Positions 38,666 through 51,277 of a stretch of 64,000 nucleotides of DNA are shown here, piece by piece. Within the stretch, counting starts at the first letter, position 1. Every line of letters starts with the position of its first letter. The translations under genes were made by a program, and so were the position numbers. Source of the stretch: Argopecten irradians (taxonomy: Eukaryota > Mollusca > Bivalvia > Pectinida > Pectinidae); the NCBI RefSeq assembly GCF_041381155.1, contig NC_091138.1, positions 20,337,255 to 20,401,254 of the forward strand, in the 5' to 3' direction. Under the pieces are notes generated by a model. It was not told the origin of the DNA, did not search any database, and saw nothing but the letters and a program-made list of their open reading frames with translations.

Positions 38666-39581
38666 TTAAAGGTAGGTTTCGCCCAACCAAATAAATATTT
38701 TTTTGTGAAATGCGATAAGCAGAAGAAAAGATGTAAAAACATAATAAAATATCTCAATTTAATTTCTTTATGTGTTTGAGATTGAACAAATGTGTCTTGA
38801 ATACAAAATTGAAGGAAATCCTTGATTTATTACGGTGTCCGTCAGACAAAATAATATGCAAATGAAGCTGCGATGGATTGCGTTGTCGAAGTTTGGCGCA
38901 TGCGCATTGTCACGCACTAAAAGTAAACAAAATGGCTGAACGAAAGTGTGTGAGATGAAAAAAATATATCTGAATCGGCAACAAAGTGGAGGAAATTATA
39001 ATGGATTCGGTAGCACCCTAGGATATCTATAGGGATTTAAATTCAGAGATGGCATGTAGCAATAGAAGAAACAGAAGCCACATCTCAAGCGGAACTTGCC
39101 GGAATCTGTTGGGACTCGTGTAACGGCATTGCACGTGGTGAGTTAAATTTCAACACATATGCCAGCGCACAAACAGCCGCAGACTTACTACATGTATATT
39201 TGGTGTACAAAGTTAGCGAGAGTATGTAAGTAACATGAAGTGTTTTAGATTATATGATATGTATAAACAGTCCCTCGCACTTCGATTTGTTGTTGTTGTT
39301 TTTAACTAAACATGCCGTGGCAAGACTGTCACTTCTATCTGACATTTTGTTGCACGCTTCCGTTTGTTGCTGCGGCCTCGTTTTGGAAAAAATACGTCAT
39401 GTTCTATGTAAAGCTTGACTTCGCTCTATTTTTAGAGGAGTATTTTCCTGGTCAAGCTAGGCAACTGACCACCCATATTGTTTGTTGTATGCATTGAAAA
39501 TGATCTGAAGATTATATCTATGTATAGGATAAATTTCAATTTCGTAGTCTTTATATTTCATTGGGCGAAACCTACCTTTAA
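38666..39581. mobile_element. TTAA-flanked DNA transposon, nonautonomous
   Basis: TTAA at 38666-38669 and at 39578-39581 flanks perfect 17-base inverted ends, AGGTAGGTTTCGCCCAA. TTAA target duplications are typical of the piggyBac and Kolobok groups. The 0.9-kb inside holds no transposase. It does contain a GCGCATGCGC motif (38896-38905), a following 'aaaatggctgaacg' and an exon-like stretch ending in GTG|GTGAGT near 39140, which looks like captured promoter and first-exon sequence. It sits within the minus-strand LINE. Confidence 0.75.
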
Positions 39582-39974
39582 CACATTTATTTTTTGTTGG
39601 TATTTTCAAATATAAAATTTATATGGTTAGACCATGTCCCATGACTATTCAAAATAACTCCAAGGTGTTTATGTTTATTTACATTGGTTACAATATTATT
39701 CATGAAAATAAGGTCAGGATGAAGTATATCGGCATTATGTTTATTTGAAATTAAAAGTACTTATGTTTTATTTGGGTTAAAAAGATTTCCCTATAGATAT
39801 TCTATTCAAATCATTATTTAGTATTTCAGCTGCAGCTGCCTGATCGTTATCTATAAGTACAAAAAGGGAAGTATCATTTATATCATTTATATAGATGAGA
39901 AATAAATATGGCCCAAGTGCTGAGCCTTGAGGTACTCCGGCTGTTGCAGCTTTCCGCATTGATTTATATGAAAA

Positions 39975-40300
39975 AATTGTTTGCAAACTGTGTGAACCCG
40001 CGTAGCGGATCCTCACAAAAGTTTGCAAACAATTTTTTTTTAATACCCCGACAAAATTAAAAAATAGTGAAATCAATACTTATAATTAATTTTATACTCT
40101 ATTTCATAAAATGATGTATGTTAAAATGTAACATTATAGTGGTTTTTCAAGGATTTTTTTTCCGAATCAATACGCAACGTCAATGTCTCTATTGTGACGT
40201 CACGATAATGTCGGGGTTTTTTTCATAGTGGTATGCAAAAAAAATATTGGCCAATCAGAAAGCCAGATTTGGTATGAAAACAAAGAAAAATTAATTATAG
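39975..40300. repeat. Dispersed repeat inside the LINE
   Basis: A 'gtttgcaaac' palindrome appears twice around 'ccgcgtagcggatcctc', followed by 'ataccccgacaaaatta' and 'ttgtgacgtcacgata'. It is related to 23935-24185. Confidence 0.55.
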
Positions 40301-41650
40301 AGTTATTAAAAATAATATGGAAAGGTTTGATAAGGGAATCAGATACACCTTTGATAAATCTAGGGTGAATTGAGTCAGGGCCTGGCGGTTCTTTGAGATT
40401 GATACTGTGGAGCTGGTCACATACATCTTGCTCAGTTATAGTTATATTAGAAAATTGGTGTGAGAAAGGAGGAGTATCAGTTGGAACATCATCTGTGGTT
40501 TTATCAATAGTAGAGATAGAAGAGAAGAAAGAGTTAAAAGAGGAATAGTTTTATCAATAAGAGAATTTTGCAATTTCAATAAATAATCATGTTTAGCATT
40601 TCTAATCATGGTGATTACATTATTTATAAGTTGTCTATATTTTTCCCAGGAAGATGGGGTATGTAATTGTTTAGCCTTAGAATGCTGTCTATTTCTCTGT
40701 CTCATTTTTAATCCGATTTCATTGTTCATCCATATCTTGTCATTGGGTCTTATAATTACAGTTTTATGAGGAACAAATCTCTAAATACAATTCAAAATTT
40801 TGTCAGAAAAAGTTTCATTTAGAAGTTCAATGTTATTAGTTCTATCTAATTCTCATCCCAATCAATTGATGATAGATAATTGTCAGCATTTTCATAATCA
40901 GCATTATTTAGATGTAATAGAGTTTTTTAAAACATTGTTTATGAAGAGTTTTGTATGAAATTGATGCACTTACAGCACAGTGGTCACTACAAGATGGAGG
41001 ATGAACAATTACGTTAGAAGTTTTACTTGTATCATTTGTCAAAATTTAGTCAAGGCATGTTGAAAATGTGGAGGTTATCCTAGTAGGTTCATTAACAATA
41101 TTTTGCAAACCATATTTTATCATAATTCTCATAAGATGTGAATTAGGGGTTAATTTCAGCATGTCATGATAAATATCACCGAAAATAAATAAATCTTTAT
41201 TCAAACTGTTTGCTTTTTCAATTGCTTCAACTTATTTGTCCCAGTATTTTGCTAGGGAGTTAAGCGGCCTGTATAAGCAACCAATAAGTACAATTCTATT
41301 GTTAAATTTGACTTCTATCCATACAAGTTCAATATCGTTAGATTCTATATCGCGTCTTTTTGCTACAATATTGTTTTTTACATATATAAGAACACCTCCG
41401 CCTTGTCTATTCTGTCTATCTCTTCTGAAGACTTGAGGAAATTGTTCAATGCAAATATCTGCATCTTTAATTGAGGGGTTTAAATGAGACTCACTGACAC
41501 AAACAATATCAAATTCACCAAATTCAGTATCGATAATATCTAGTTTGTTTCTTATTGAACAGGCATTTACATGACAGATAGAGATATCATTGTGTATATA
41601 TTGATTGTCTCCAACATTGGGTCCTGGGTTTGGATGAACATCTAGACATT

Positions 41651-42179
41651 GTAGAAGAAGTAAACTTTTTTTGTTTTAAACTTGAGATTTTTATTAACCA
41701 GGTTCAAAGACAGGAGGAGACCATAAAACTTGTATGTATCTGACATCAGTTGTAACACTACATCTGGGATAGAACCCACAGCCTGGATAAGCTTAGGGAA
41801 ATTCATATTTATATGTAATGAAAAATAAAGATCGACCGTAGATCGATCCAGGTCATGAGTTTCTCAGGATGTAGTGACAACGTAGAATATCGACATATTG
41901 TCCTAATAATTAAATTGAAGTTTTTCAATACATTGTAATTATTTGAAAAAAAATGATGTTGTTTGAAACTTGTGTACATTACAGGCTGATGAAGTACACG
42001 TCTCACAATGTTGTGTGTGAATGTTACAGAAATGACGAGGATAGTAACAAATATCTAATCCACTGTTGAATTAAATATCCTTCAGGTTGGGAAGGCACTT
42101 TCTTCGCTAGAATCTTTTGAGTTTTAGGTATACTATGTAGATTGTTTAGAGAACAATCTGATGTGGCATTAAGGAATAC
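41651..42179. other. Intergenic, no feature seen
   Basis: No supported gene or repeat. Confidence 0.35.
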
Positions 42180-42480
42180 CTGTATGTATGTATGTATGTA
42201 TGTATGTATGTATGTATGTATGTATGTATGTATGTATGTATGTATGTATGTATGTATGTATGTATGTATGTATGTATGGTATGTATGTATGTAGTGTATG
42301 TATGTATGTATGTATGTATGTATGTATGTATGTATGTATGTATGTATGCATGTATGAGTGTATGTGTATGTTGATGTAGGTGTTGTATGTGTATGTACGT
42401 ATGAATATATGTATGTATGTATGAATTATGTATGTATGTCTGTATGTATGTCTGTATGTATGATGTATGTATATACAGTG
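42180..42480. repeat. (TATG)n microsatellite
   Basis: A nearly pure 4-base repeat for about 170 bases, then an interrupted continuation to about 42480. The long Tyr/Ile/His/Thr and Met/Tyr/Val/Cys frames on both strands are by-products. Confidence 0.98.
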
Positions 42481-43579
42481 TTTATTGCATGTTTGCATGC
42501 GTGTAAACGTATAGTTGATAAGTGTGTACTGTATGCATTTGTTAAAAGTGTATAATGTATATTGTGTAGATGTATGTGTTGAAGTAAAATAGATAAAATT
42601 CAGTTTTAAAAAAAGAAAATTTGCTGTTAGCTGGTGGTTAAGTGATTCTCTGCTGCTCTGAGTGAAAAAAATTAAAAAAAAGGAATACCATCGGCGTGTA
42701 TGAACAGAAGATATCAAGAAAATTACTACATTTCGTATCGATGATATTTTCATAACAGCACAAATAAAGAACCAGTGTGCTATCATGTTTTACTTTTATT
42801 TCAAACCGTATCACACGTGCACAAACACACAAACAAAACTTAATAAAAGAAAGAGAAAGATTGTACATCTATTTACAATTCCCGATAACCACACCCCCCC
42901 CCCCCCCATTTTTTGCAAACGCAATAACAAATACATGAGGCATAAAGACATATGAGAAGACATATGTATTGCATAACGATCACATTCTTGGAAATGAATA
43001 AAACATTGCTGTATTATAGATAATTCAGTCAAAGATGTGCATGTAATTATTATATCAAAGATAGAAGCCAGATTGGAGATTCTGTGCTAGACATATCTTA
43101 GCATGAACATGTTTCACTTAACGTTTTTGTGTTCTATATTTACGTAGTGAACGGTGAGTTTGTAGTGTGATGTGACACCGAGAACAGACAAGGTACACAC
43201 CGAGTGAAGAGAAGAACACACGGAAATGGTACGACGTCTTCGTTCATTAAAAAACTATTGTTTCTAAACCATTGTGGTTCAACCTGCGTAATGCACTGTG
43301 TCACGGCGTGCGCTAAACTCAACTCGGATGAACATAAAGTTGTCCCTTTAAGTTAACAATAGGGTCAAAATAATATCAAATGTCTAGATAAGTAAAACTC
43401 AGATAAACTCAGATGTTAGGAAGCAAGACTGCTATATAATGTTATCTATCTATGTATATTTCCGCAAGATATACACGTTATAATTAGGAACATTATCTGG
43501 AAGTTAAAATGTGTTCATTCACCAATCTTTATCATTACTGGCCGTACAGATAAGAAACACACAATAATATCTTTGCTTT
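42481..43579. other. 3' flank of the receptor-like gene
   Basis: AT-rich sequence with a poly-C run near 42893; the side near 43579 probably holds the 3' UTR. No gene seen. Confidence 0.4.
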
Positions 43580-46500
43580 TTATGCTGAAATCACATGCTC
43601 AGTTACTTGGGTTTTGTGTTTGTGATGGTTTTTCAGATCGAGACTTCCGGTTGTACTGTCATATCCGGTACTATAATGACCACTATCAGAAGTTCCACTG
43701 GTATTGTCAGAGGACAGACTGCTAATTAATCCACTACAGGGTCTATATTGTACTTGTGTAACGCCTTGGGGTGAGATATCTTCCTCGTCTTGGTCGGATT
43801 CTAACTGCTTTATAGTGGTTTCTTCACTGCTGGCGGAATGGCGCTTAGAGCTGGAATTTTTTACATTCACTGAAAAGAAACATGTTGTTCAGGAATATAT
43901 CCATATTAAACATTAATCGGGTAAAAAAGCAGATGAAAAGGTTAACTTATCAACATTCATTTTCTGATGTAACAAAAAAAGAGCTTTCGAGACTGAACTT
44001 CGTGGACATGACTCAGCTTACCAGCACTTGTTCGCATGTTATGGCGGTCAATGAGGATACAGTCAGCGGGGTTGGACGCTCTATGTTCCTCTATGGGATG
44101 GGCGATGATTGGCTTATCTATCTCGATGGGAGGACTTTGTGGAGATTCTTCTGTGTATCTCCCAATATCGTCACTACCATCATCCATCAGTTTAGATGAG
44201 AATTGACTTTCTACGTTACCGGAACGCTCAGTAGGTTGGCACAGGGTTTTTCCTGTAACAGAACAAATATGTAAATGAGATTTAATTAGTTGCATCCATC
44301 TACAAGTAACAACACTGTTATCCCACAACATGACTGAGGACTAAGTCCAGGGTGGTTGAAGCAGTTGTTAACATCACGGATGAGTTCTAGAGGTCGATAC
44401 AGCTTATATTATTGAAGTTAAATATTCCAAGGTTACATGTACATTATTTCTTACCATAGTTTGTTTTCCTTACCTTCAGGTTTTCCGCATTTGTTTCCAT
44501 TCCGAGGTAACAATGGCTCCTCCTCTTCCCGGCAACAACCAACTGTTGCTGCCATGCCATTCGCCCCTGACGCCGACACTACGGATATTGCATGGAGGTC
44601 ATCGTTCACGCCTGGATCTGGACCTGTCTGCTGTTGTGGTGTATGCTGCTGTGGTCCTGATGTCTGATCTGGTCCCTGTCCTGCTGACATTAGTTTCGTT
44701 TCCTCTTGTCCAGCTTTAATATGTTGAACTAATGTTCGGCGTGTCTTCAACGCTGTGATTAGGATGACAACAAGCAGTATGATCGCGACGACAATTACCA
44801 CAACCAGGATGGTAATCACAATCCATTGGCTTTTATTCTCATCTGAAAAATAATAATGCGCCATCTATATAGTAGTTTAATTGTCCTCCTATCTCCTCAG
44901 ATAACAATATTGAATCAATTTATAGAATTAGAACCACAAAATATTTATTTAACTTTGCCTCTTTTTGAGAAAAAAACATACCGCATACTGATATCAAACT
45001 GCATTAAAATTTTGTGCATATTTGTCATTATAATGTGACCGGGTGGGGTGTGCTTGTTCGGAGTCTTCTGCGGCATGCATAAGTGAAATAGCAATAGAAG
45101 CGCAATAGTTCCACTATACAAGAGGATACAGCACGAAAAATCGCAGCCTCTCAATACAGACATTTACTCACTGCAGCTAATTGCACAATGCACACGTGGG
45201 AGATCGTTATCAATTGACCCTGGCTGTAAATAGGACAATAGTACGTTAAACCTCTGATACAGCAAACAATAAGTGTGCGATCATTATGTAATGAAAGAGA
45301 TATAAATGTCCTGTTGTGACAGGAATGGAATCAAATGTTCTTTGTGAAGAAAACTTTGTGTGTGGTTAGATCTAATGCTTCATACCATGTGACGTCATTT
45401 CAATTATTAAAATAACTATCACACAAAGATTCTACATTCAACGTTTAATACTTCTGGTAGTATTTAATATTTAGTACAAACCTGTTAGTGACGAGAGTCT
45501 GTCAATCGTAGATTCTCCTTCCACACTATTCCCTAACATAGCACCTGGAAGTTAAAACATTTTTAAAATAAACATGCGCCATCAAGTTTAATAGTAATCT
45601 GATTTTTATTTGGAAATTGAGAAAACTTCGATTTAACCTAGAGTCGTTTCGTCAATGAAACAGAGTCTTTAGAAACACGATTCCGTGCAGATAAACCTAT
45701 GATATCTTTAGGTCAAATATCGTCTTGTAAACATACTTGCCATCTTGAAACACCAAAGTGTTTCGTATAGGACTACACATTTCAGTTTTCCCCGTGTGAA
45801 GTCGATCGGGTCACTTGATATGTTCCGGAAATCGAGACTTTCTATGAACTGCTTCGTATCGTTTGGGTTTGTACTTATTATTGGCCATGTTATTTTTTTA
45901 AACATCAGATGAGAATGCTGCATTCTGATTGGTCGAGAGATATTTGGCATTTCACACTATCACACGGCAAATAGCATTAGAACAATAGGAGACAATAGAC
46001 ACGTTCGCAGCAACCTCCCCTAGCAACGGGTGTATATTTGACAATATATAAATACTACCTGCAGGTAGTATTTGTTTTATTATACCAAGAGAAACAAAAC
46101 TAGTTTTCAAGTATTTGCAATATATTGAAACATTTTAACTTATTTCAGCAAAAGTCGAAAGCTCACCGTCGGAAGTAAAATAGCATATCAGCTTTTACTC
46201 AAAAGCGCTTATTATCATTGCATTATAAAAAAGAATACTCACCATAAACATTCAGTGAAATATTTATTTTACTTCCGACAGTGATTTTTCGACTTTTGCT
46301 AAAATAGGTAAAATGTTTCAATAGATTTTAAATACTTGAAAACTAGTTTTGTTCTTAGACTTTCGGAATAAAAATAAATACTCTGCATTAGAGGATGACA
46401 GTGCCTAGTACCTAGAGGATGACAGTGCCTAGTACCTAGAGGATGACAGTGCCTAGTACCTAGAGGATGACAGTGCCTAGTACCTAGAGGATGACAGTGC

Positions 46501-49245
46501 CTAGTAAGTGTCTAGTACCTAGAGGATGACAGTGCCTAGTACCTAGAGGATGACATTGCATCATGCCTAGAGGATGACAGTGCCTAGTACCTAGAGGATG
46601 ACAGTGCCTAGTACCTACAAATGTAGAGGATGACACTGCCTAGTGCCTAGAGGATGACAGTGCCTAGTACCTAGAGGATGACAGTGCCTAGTACCTAGAG
46701 GATGACAGTGCCTAGTACCTAGAGGATGACAGTGCATCATGCCTAGAGGATGACAGTGCCTAGTACCTAGAGGATGACATTGCATCATGCCTAGAGGATG
46801 ACAGTGCCTAGTACCTACAAATGTAGAGGATGACACTGCCTAGTGCCTAGAGGATGACAGTGCCTAGTACCTAGAGGATGACAGTGCCTAGTACCTAGAG
46901 GATGACAGTGCCTAGTACCTAGAGGATGACAGTGCCTAGTACCTAGTAGAGGAGATGACATTGCATCATGCCTAGAGGATGACAGCTGCTAGTGCCTAGT
47001 ACCTAGAGGATGACAGTGCCTAGTACCTACACATGTAGAGGATGACACTGCCTAGTGCCTAGAGGATGACAGTGCCTAGTACCTAGAGGATGACAGTGCC
47101 TAGTACCTAGAGGATGACAGTGCCTAGTACCTAGAGGATGACAGTGCCTAGTACCTAGAGGATGACAGTGCCTAGTACCTAGAGGATGACAGTGCCTAGT
47201 ACCTAGAGATGACAGTCTAGTACCTAGACAGTGCTGTACAGTGCCTAGTAGATAAGTGTCTAGTACCTAGAGGATGACAGTGCCTAGTACCTAGAGGATG
47301 ACAGTGCCTAGTACCTAGAGGATGACAGTGCCTAGTACCTAGAGGATGACAGTGCCTAGTACCTAGAGGATGACAGTGCCTAGTACCTAGAGGATGACAG
47401 TGCCTAGTACCTAGAGGATGACAGTGTCTAGTACCTAGAGGATGACAGTGCCTAGTACCTAGAGGATGACAGTGCCTAGTACCTAGAGGATGACAGTGCC
47501 TAGTACCTAGAGGATGACAGTGCCTAGTACCTAGAGGATGACAGTGCCTAGTACCTAGAGGATGACAGTGCCTAGTACCTAGAGGATGACAGTGCCTAGT
47601 ACCTAGAGGATGACAGTGCCTAGTGCCGCGAGGACATCACTGTCACCCTCGGCGAAACTTTCAAAGTTGGTCTCAGTAACAACCCAGACTTTAGTCAACA
47701 TTTATGCAGAGAGATTGTGGTAATTTTATTGTAAATGATTGTGATTACAAAAATTTAAACCCTGAAAAGTTAGGTATATTAGGAAATTTTATGATATTTC
47801 TTCACGACTTACCTTTCATTGTGTTGGTAGAAGTATCATCATGCCCGCCACGTTCAAGTTCTGAACAAGAGAATAATTAGTTTCTGATTAGATCTTCACG
47901 ATAGTTAAATACATGTATGTTCTACTTTTCCAACTGCGTTGATCTTAAGGCAATGCAACGAAACAAATGACAGAACGATTAAATCTTTAGTATATTTAGA
48001 TGAACTACAGGACAGTACTGGCTTATTATTGTTATTTATGAGACCTATGAAGTTGGTGCATTAGTGATATTAAGATTGGAGGTTCGGGATAAAATTTAAC
48101 TTCACATGCATAATTTAAGTTGTAAATGTTTACTGATGCACAGAAAATACTTCCACTATCACCCCCTCCGCAAGCTTTTCATCTTATATAAATGTATAAA
48201 ACTGTGTACTTGATTGCACGTATCCAGTTATAATATTGCGGCATGACTTAAGATAGACGTTAAGCTATGTACATATTCACACATATTGAGTATTTCCGCT
48301 GTTACATATCTTCTATAATTAGAGTGTAAATTTTCACACCAGAGAGTCGAGCAATACCTATCGTGATCGGCCGGGGGTCAATCATAGCTTACTCCTCTAC
48401 TTCACATTGTGTGTATCGCAGTTCAATACTTGACGTTGTTAAATGTATCAATTTATATATATTAAATACGGAGTAAACGAATATAATACATGTTTAATAT
48501 TTTATTATGTCGTCTTCATTATCAAGGTGATAAGTTTTTAGTGAGTCTGTCGACATTCTTTATATTTTTCATTTATACTACCATAACATGTATATCTTGT
48601 ATTTTAAATTATAACAAATTCAATTATTTTCCAATTGTATCATTTTCAAATGCTTAAATTATTTCTGATGTACTGAATACATTTAGTTGTTTCTGATGTA
48701 CTGAATACATTTAGTTGTTTCTGATGTACTGAATACATTTAGTTATTTCTGATGTACTGAATACATTTATTTATTTCTGATGTACTGAATACATTTAGCA
48801 ATTTCTGATGTACTGAATACATTTATTTATTTCTGATGTACTGAATACATTTAGTTGTTTATTATGTACTGAATACATTTAGTTATTTCTGATATACTGT
48901 TTCTAATGCATTTTCATGATTTAAAAAAATCATTATCTTGATTTCGTTAAAAGCTAATGTTATGTAACTTTATGTATACTTATTATTATTTAAAGTATTT
49001 ATTTCTCGTATTGACTCACCTTTACAGCGCGTGTAACACTGAGATGGCGTATCTAACGAGTAACACTCGGACTGAGTACACGCGTGACAGGACGGTCTCT
49101 GACCTTCTAACACCCGACAGTATTCGACAGGAAACTCACAGAAGTCCACTCCACAGTTGAACCAGAAGCCATCCGGGGGTAATTCCAAAGAAGAACACAG
49201 TGAAATTGTACTACATAATAATGAAACAAGTCTTATTCTATCCAT
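43580..49245 (-). CDS. Type I membrane receptor-like protein, six exons, 408 aa (possible TNFR relative)
   Basis: Exons in transcript order are 49245-49020, 47860-47813, 45544-45482, 44842-44474, 44252-44022 and 43869-43580. All five introns have GT-AG ends and all are phase 1; the total is 1227 nt including the stop. Residues 1-19 are a likely signal peptide (MDRIRLVSLLCSTISLCSS). Residues 20-75 carry eight Cys in a compact ectodomain (NCGVDFC, CRVLEG, CHACTQSEC, QCYTRC). A polar stalk comes from two tiny exons. A membrane segment (WIVITILVVVIVVAIILLVV) follows at about 120-145. The cytoplasmic tail of about 260 residues is Ser/Thr/Asp-rich with no death domain. The Cys spacing recalls a single TNF-receptor cysteine-rich module, and AGQEE fits the general TRAF-binding pattern. 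Both are inferences. No family is firmly recognised. Confidence 0.8.
44474..44842 (-). CDS. Receptor-like gene, transmembrane exon
   Basis: The acceptor TATTTTTCAG precedes 44842 and the donor CTGAAG|GTAAGG follows 44474. It is 369 nt. After DENKSQ it encodes the single membrane segment, a basic stop-transfer (KTRRTLVQHIK), AGQEET, a Gln/Pro-rich run, a CC pair and an acidic di-leucine-like EEEEPLLP that could act in endocytic sorting. Confidence 0.8.
45025..45255 (+). mobile_element. SINE 3' fragment in receptor-gene intron
   Basis: It runs from 'taatgtgaccgggtggggtg' to 'aatagtacgttaaac', the diverged tail half of the SINE family. Confidence 0.65.
46092..46354. mobile_element. Palindromic MITE, about 95-base arms
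   Basis: The left arm, containing 'aaaactagttttcaagtatt', 'tattgaaacattttaa', 'gcaaaagtcgaaa' and 'gtcggaagtaaaata', is repeated inverted on the right. The loop is about 80 bases. It lies in the receptor-gene intron, next to the minisatellite. Confidence 0.75.
46381..47630. repeat. Minisatellite, 24-base unit, about fifty copies
   Basis: The unit 'agaggatgacagtgcctagt' plus 'acct' repeats over 1.25 kb with few differences. Variant units carry 'cattgcatcatgc' or 'acctacaaatgt', and these variants recur in the same order, which shows duplication of multi-unit blocks. It is in the intron between receptor exons 2 and 3. The small frames on either strand are by-products. Confidence 0.97.
47861..48654. 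other. Receptor-gene intron, no feature seen
   Basis: AT-rich sequence without supported features. Confidence 0.4.
48655..48895. repeat. Minisatellite, 28-base unit
   Basis: About eight copies of 'tttctgatgtactgaataca' plus 'tttagtta' lie in the first intron of the receptor-like gene. Confidence 0.92.
49020..49245 (-). CDS. Receptor-like gene, exon 1 (signal peptide and Cys-rich ectodomain)
   Basis: The start codon is at 49245 and the donor is TGTAAAG|GTGAGT after 49020, phase 1. It encodes the signal peptide and all eight ectodomain cysteines. A TATA-like stretch (tataaatag) on the plus strand near 49301-49309 lies just upstream. Confidence 0.8.
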
Positions 49246-49618
49246 CTTGGTTGTCTGAATGTGTCAAGGATCTATATTTAGACTAGGTAAATTCTCCTGT
49301 CTATAAATAGCGCCGTGGTAAGGTGTGTTACTTATATGACGTAAATAGCATTGTGCAATATTGAATCTGAATGTCTGAATAGGTTCAGACAGCAAAATAT
49401 GTATGTGGATGATTGAATTGCCGTCTTTATCAATATTTAGTAAAAGAAATATATTAACGATTTTAAGTTAATAGATATGGTGATAAATTACGCGATGACA
49501 TATAGATCCAAACAATGTTGATCTAGGATTTAAATGTGGATGGATTTGTTTTACATATGTTAGATAATTTAATACAAAAATGAAGTTGGCTATTCTCGAT
49601 CTTTTTGGTTTTGTGTAT
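49246..49618. promoter_or_regulatory. Upstream region of the receptor-like gene
   Basis: Its position just upstream of the start codon at 49245 implies a promoter. Read on the minus strand, 'ctatttata' lies about 60 bases upstream of the ATG and could act as a TATA box. No other site is clear. Confidence 0.35.
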
Positions 49619-49678
49619 CAGACGATTTAACGTCCTATTAACAGTCCGATTGGGCCATTTAAGGACGGCATTGTTAAT
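49619..49678 (-). mobile_element. SINE tail fragment
   Basis: 'ttaacgtcctattaacag' followed by 'ccatttaaggacggc' is the SINE tail in reverse. Confidence 0.6.
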
Positions 49679-51275
49679 CAAAGTACTGAAAGTACTAAAT
49701 GGCTCGGTCTCGATATTAGGAGGAATATATTTCTAAGGTCAATACAACTGTAGTTTTGTACAATAAGAAATAAATTTGGCTGGTGTTCCTTCCAGTTTGG
49801 ACTTTTGAGGATTCCTTGGACACCAAGGTGTAAAATAAGAGACACATACTAAAATCTTGGAAGCCCATTCTAATATTTCCTATGATGTTATATGTCAAAT
49901 GATTTTATGACACCTTTAGCGTTTTCCTTGTTAATTTGATGTTAATGAAAATATTCATTCTTAATGACTATTGTCATCAAGTTCCTGGGACCACAGTATC
50001 AGTTAACAAGTATTGTTTTGCAGCAGAGAAAGACAAGGGGCATACTTTTCTATGCCAAAATGTCTTAAATATATAATATATCTGTCCTCTAGAAGACTTA
50101 TCAATATCACCATGTGATTTTTGAATAAATTGGTCAATTGGTATACTTTTAACAAGTTTTGTAATTATTCTTTTGTAAAACAGCAAGTTGATTGATATAC
50201 ATTGTATCCGAACTTCAATTCAAACCGGATAACTTGTTAGCTCACCATAGACCATGAAATTGTTTGTACACTTTCTTAACTTCATGATCGTTTCCCATAC
50301 CTCTGATGAGTATAATAAAACTGTCATTACAAGTGAATCAAATATTTTCAGTTTAAGATGAACAGGAAGAGATACATTCCTTAATTTCTTATAAACAGCA
50401 AAACCGATTTAATTGTTTGTTCAGCAGGTTTTTTCCCTTTCTTTAAAAACGCTACCATTAACATTATTTTCTGTACCTAGATATGTAAACAATTCTTATA
50501 AATCTAATTCTGTATTCCATAACATCAACTGGTGTTGTTGTACCGATTTACGTCTTGAGAAGATCACAATTTTTATCTTTCTGATATTAAGTTCTAATTT
50601 CCATGTTATGCAATATTGTTAAAATTCATGTAACACTTGTTGTAGACCATCAGATATTTCTGATATCATAACAGTGTTATTGGCAAATAATATGATAAAA
50701 AGTTTGGGATACATTCCAATATCATATACCGTAAAAACTGGTATAATTTTGCGCAGGTAATTTTTAGGGCTGAAAATGCTTAAAAAATCTACAATCAGTA
50801 TATTTTGCGCATCAACAAAATGGGGAAAACAATGTCCAGGGAGTCCCAAAACCGATGTATGAAGGTGACAATTTCAATGCAAAATATTCCCCATAAATGC
50901 TTGACAACTTGCACAAAAAGTGTTGTATTTAGAAGAAATAACATATGAAAACCGCATTGCGTTTGTTTTCTTTTATTGGCCACCGTACTCCGTGCACATG
51001 TCAATGTTTTGAGATATTACACATGAATAGTAATCAGGAATATTTGAAAAGAGTAGAATATATTTACTTAACTTGGCACAATAAGTAATTAGTGTGTTTG
51101 AGATCATTAGCAATCAACAGCAATCAGCTAGCGGATACGTAGTTTAGCTTGCAACAATCACAGTGTGCATAATTTGTCAAGATTTGTAAGACAAAATATT
51201 CTTTTCCACCAGGTAAGATTCTAAGTCATAAAGGTAGATTGAAAATAGGAAGGGAGATAAAATAACCAGATAAAT
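49679..51275. other. Intergenic, no gene seen
   Basis: Several short frames on the minus strand have no motifs. I see nothing I can support. Confidence 0.4.
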
Positions 51276-51277
51276 AT

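Larger units (their letters stand above)
38460..41650 (-). pseudogene. Decayed LINE on the minus strand, interrupted twice
   Basis: Minus-strand pieces in 5' to 3' order are: an endonuclease-like region (about 41650-40800), a linker with MNNEIGLKMRQRNRQHSKAK (near 40720), reverse transcriptase AGVPQGSALGPYLFLIYIND (near 39930) and HKHLGVILNSHGTWSNHI (near 39670). A weaker continuation, NEKMSTNRLYYLKKCFLKK, lies near 38650. The repeat at 39975-40300 and the TTAA-flanked element at 38666-39581 interrupt it. The FADD box is degraded. Multiple stops and frameshifts make it inactive. CR1/L2-like by motif style. Confidence 0.75.

Noticed and set aside
42169-42786. 205-codon minus frame rich in Tyr-Ile-His-Thr, and Cys/Met/Tyr/Val frames on plus
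   Set aside because: By-product of the TATG microsatellite; any frame stays open in such a repeat.
44437-44719. Plus-strand frames opposite the receptor transmembrane exon
   Set aside because: Shadows of the minus-strand exon with its membrane segment and matching splice phases.
46381-47630. Possible CRISPR array
   Set aside because: There are no distinct spacers; it is a direct 24-base minisatellite in an animal intron.
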